Shown here piece after piece: positions 61,071-64,000 of a DNA stretch of 64,000 bases; the first letter of the stretch is position 1; each line of letters begins with the position of its first letter. Where the stretch lies: the NCBI GenBank assembly GCA_035529895.1, contig DATKVV010000034.1, positions 79,064-143,063 of the forward strand, given 5' to 3'. The notes below the pieces were generated by a model. It had not been told where the DNA came from. It searched no databases and saw only the letters and a list, made by a program, of their open reading frames with translations. The position numbers and the translations under genes were made by a program. This DNA comes from JAUWKC01 sp035529895. GTDB lineage: Bacteria > Planctomycetota > Phycisphaerae > Sedimentisphaerales > Anaerobacaceae.

Positions 61071-62180
61071 TCACTTCGCCCTGTTTGCCTCAAATGACCG
61101 TTTAATCAACCTTTCTGCAACTTCAAGTCTTTCGAGTTTATCGATAGCAACCTCAATGTCGCCCGCGCCCCAATGTCCGATAGCCGAAACATCCCGAACA
61201 TAGTCAGGGGGATTGTCTAAATCTGCATATTTCAGCTTGAGCCATACGCGAAGCCCGCTTTTGCGAAGATGAACGCAGCAGAAAATATTCTTGCCGTGAC
61301 TATAATTAACGCTTTTGGCAAGATATTTCCTTTGCACGTTTGCGGGGTCAAGCTCTCTGCAGAATTTGTCAAGCGAGCGAAATAACTCCACAACCTCTTG
61401 AGGTTGACCCTGTACATGGTGGCTTTCTCCGTAATCTTTGCCCCTTCTTGCCGGGGCTTGGCGCTGCGTTGCTTGCGCGCCAGGTTTTTGTATGCGGGGC
61501 GGTTCAGCTTCCGGGGTCCGGCTCCAAAGCCTTTTGAGAGCGGTTTTCACCTGGCTTGGTCTGATGCTCTCATCACCAATCCTTAACCTTATCAGTCTGA
61601 TCAGTGCGCCGGGACCTTCTGCAAATAGTTTGTCGAGTGCCTTTCTGACCTTGCCCGTCGTGAAAATCTGTTCTCCAATTTCGTCAAGGGTGCCGGCGGC
61701 CATTGCGTCACGGGAAAACCGCGCAAATTGCTCTGCGACTTGCTCGACTGTCATACCCTCGGTTTCCTTTGGATCGAAAGAAACTTCAAACAGCAATTTA
61801 TCAGGCGCCTCCGCCCGCTCTGTGCTGCGATACACTTTGTACGTAACGCCGTTGGTAAGAACGCACCATTCGACACCAGCATTAGCAGCGTAGCCAACAA
61901 CCTGTGTTATCGATTTCACATCCGTAAGCGGGTCGTTCAACGGCTTGGCTTCGACAAACAAGACCGGTTTCCGGTTTATTTTGGGGGCGTAGTCAACAGA
62001 CTTACCATCAATGGTAGGATACTCAAGTTCAACCTCCTCAGGGTCTCTAACATCCCAGCCAAGAGCCTCAAGCAAGGGGTCAATAAGTATTGTCCGGGTC
62101 GGTAACTCCTTGAGATCGTCCCTTCGATGCTTTTCCAATTTCTTGCGAAGCTCCTCTATGCACCTGACTATGGGATTCAT
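61071..62180 (-). CDS. HsdR N-terminal (PD-(D/E)XK) plus DUF5655 protein
   Basis: 369 residues. N-terminal type I restriction R-subunit-like nuclease domain (HSDR_N, about 20-150): SVDYAPKINRKPVLFVEAKP supplies the D...ExK active-site pattern. A proline-rich linker (about 225-250) precedes a DUF5655-like C-terminal domain (about 255-365; VELFRSLDKFCRELDPANVQ, FCCVHLRKSGLRVWLKLKYA DLDNPPDYVRDVS). No helicase, so not a full R subunit; such proteins are widespread and of unclear role. Same strand as the methylase operon, 158 bp upstream of it, separate promoter likely. Confidence 0.82.
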   Translation of the reverse strand: MNPIVRCIEELRKKLEKHRRDDLKELPTRTILIDPLLEALGWDVRDPEEVELEYPTIDGKSVDYAPKINRKPVLFVEAKPLNDPLTDVKSITQVVGYAANAGVEWCVLTNGVTYKVYRSTERAEAPDKLLFEVSFDPKETEGMTVEQVAEQFARFSRDAMAAGTLDEIGEQIFTTGKVRKALDKLFAEGPGALIRLIRLRIGDESIRPSQVKTALKRLWSRTPEAEPPRIQKPGAQATQRQAPARRGKDYGESHHVQGQPQEVVELFRSLDKFCRELDPANVQRKYLAKSVNYSHGKNIFCCVHLRKSGLRVWLKLKYADLDNPPDYVRDVSAIGHWGAGDIEVAIDKLERLEVAERLIKRSFEANRAK

Positions 62181-62452
62181 ACTTAGCTCCTAAACGTGGT
62201 CAATCAAACGTTTGGTTCTTCGGGCACCATTTAACCGCCTACAACCGGCCGATTTAATCATCCATAACGAGGGCGTTTTTACCGTCCCATGTGTTAAAAA
62301 ACCTCCGAATTCCTGACATTTCAAGGAAGTATCCGCTCAAGGGTGCAGGCGTCTGTCCGCTGACTATCTTACGCCCGCTTTGCCAACTAATCAACAAAAA
62401 TCCATCGAAAAACGAAGTAACTCATCGCTCTATAATATAGCCGCCGGTGGCC
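62181..62452. other. Gap upstream of HsdR_N-DUF5655 gene
   Basis: About 270 bp; presumably holds that gene's promoter. No gene, tRNA or 23S sequence recognised. Confidence 0.4.
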
Positions 62453-62520
62453 GGGTAAATGTTGACAAAAAAGTTGGCGGGAGGTCGGATTTTTTCCCGC
62501 AAGGCAGGCTTGCGGGCTAA
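62453..62520. repeat. Dispersed repeat family C, copy 2
   Basis: Same sequence and orientation as 27829-27897, including GTAAATGTTGACAAA, GTTGGCGGGAGG and the CCCGCAAG/CTTGCGGG hairpin. Confidence 0.82.
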
Positions 62521-62531
62521 ACAGGTAAAAA

Positions 62532-62550
62532 CCCCACGTGAAACGTGGGG
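62532..62550. other. Hairpin CCCCACGT / ACGTGGGG
   Basis: Perfect 8-bp arms, 3-nt loop, no T-tract; between repeat C and the terminator. Confidence 0.45.
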
Positions 62551-62564
62551 CTAAATATCAAAAG

Positions 62565-62591
62565 AAAAAGCCCCCCTAAGGGGGGCTTTTT
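62565..62591. terminator. Strong bidirectional terminator
   Basis: AAAAAGCCCCCC-TAA-GGGGGGCTTTTT, a perfect 12-bp inverted repeat giving a GC stem and T-tract in both directions. About 180 bp past the 16S 3' end, so it probably ends the rRNA transcript. Confidence 0.88.
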
Positions 62592-62674
62592 GTCCGCCAG
62601 AGGCGGATAAATATCAAGCAACAGTCAAGCCAGGGCAGCGAAAGCGTCTGACGATTTTCACAGCCGGTATTACT

Positions 62675-62700
62675 GGATTCCTGCTTTCGCAGGAATGACA
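62675..62700. repeat. Hairpin repeat GGATTCCTGCTTTCGCAGGA
   Basis: ATTCCTGC-tttc-GCAGGAAT followed by GACA; variant of the hairpin inside the MITE-like element at 26.03 kb. A partial second copy (CAGGAATGACA) follows. Confidence 0.65.
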
Positions 62701-62759
62701 AGTCCTTTGACAGGAATGACAAGTTGCGTTGGACTTGGCGGCCCGGCCATGTTCTAATA

Positions 62760-64000
<1,241 letters not shown>

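Overview
The window looks like chromosomal DNA of a planctomycete, probably the Phycisphaerae/Sedimentisphaerales side of the phylum. This is inferred from several traits: repeated ECF sigma/membrane anti-sigma pairs with an 'MKSK' motif just before the membrane helix, a family of large secreted LamG+helical-repeat proteins, a solitary 16S rRNA gene with no 23S beside it, and intergenic regions packed with dispersed repeats. Most genes are GC-rich; the insert at 24.4-25.9 kb is visibly AT-rich.

Layout. (1) 0-9 kb: a peptide-use island with a tricorn-like protease (5' end outside the window), two OPT transporters, a small membrane protein and a POT/PTR transporter. (2) 9.3-12.9 kb: regulatory and miscellaneous genes (STAS, ACT, an HTH plus degenerate receiver, a DegT-family PLP enzyme, a small membrane protein). 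(3) 13-20 kb: two ECF sigma/anti-sigma modules flanking an M1-peptidase-like protein that appears to have lost catalytic residues. (4) 20-23.3 kb: a HAD phosphatase, a UroD/MtaA-like protein, and a junction of a decayed group II intron reverse transcriptase with the 3' end of carA. (5) 23.3-28.4 kb: a repeat-rich mosaic containing a broken type I restriction locus. It holds hsdM pieces, an hsdS piece, an in-frame DUF559 element inside hsdM, an AT-rich three-gene cassette of unknown function, a MITE-like element and an intact GIY-YIG gene. (6) 28.5-49.2 kb: a 20-kb minus-strand cluster with a sulfatase-like lipoprotein, three secreted repeat/hypothetical proteins, an ABC transporter, four LamG+TPR paralogues and two large alpha/beta-hydrolase-like paralogues. 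(7) 49.5-52.9 kb: two paralogous ECF sigma factors and a membrane anti-sigma factor with four HX3CX2C modules, divergent from that cluster. (8) 53-57 kb: a secreted C39-like protein with a Cys-rich tail, and an isolated GspE/PilB ATPase. (9) 57-58.6 kb: a second repeat-rich region sharing families with region 5. (10) 58.6-62.2 kb: a compact candidate restriction-modification operon (small protein, RHH/GIY-YIG protein, DNA adenine methylase) behind a palindromic operator, with an HsdR_N+DUF5655 gene upstream. (11) 62.2-64 kb: repeats, a strong bidirectional terminator and the 3' four-fifths of a minus-strand 16S rRNA gene.

The candidates I consider most likely to be undescribed systems are: the overlapping three-gene cassette at 24.4-25.9 kb inside the wrecked hsdM; the DUF559 element inserted in frame in hsdM; the LamG/ABC/hydrolase cluster with its double-sigma, four-finger anti-sigma control genes; and the methylase/RHH-GIY-YIG operon with its operator. 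All calls are by eye; no database search was run.
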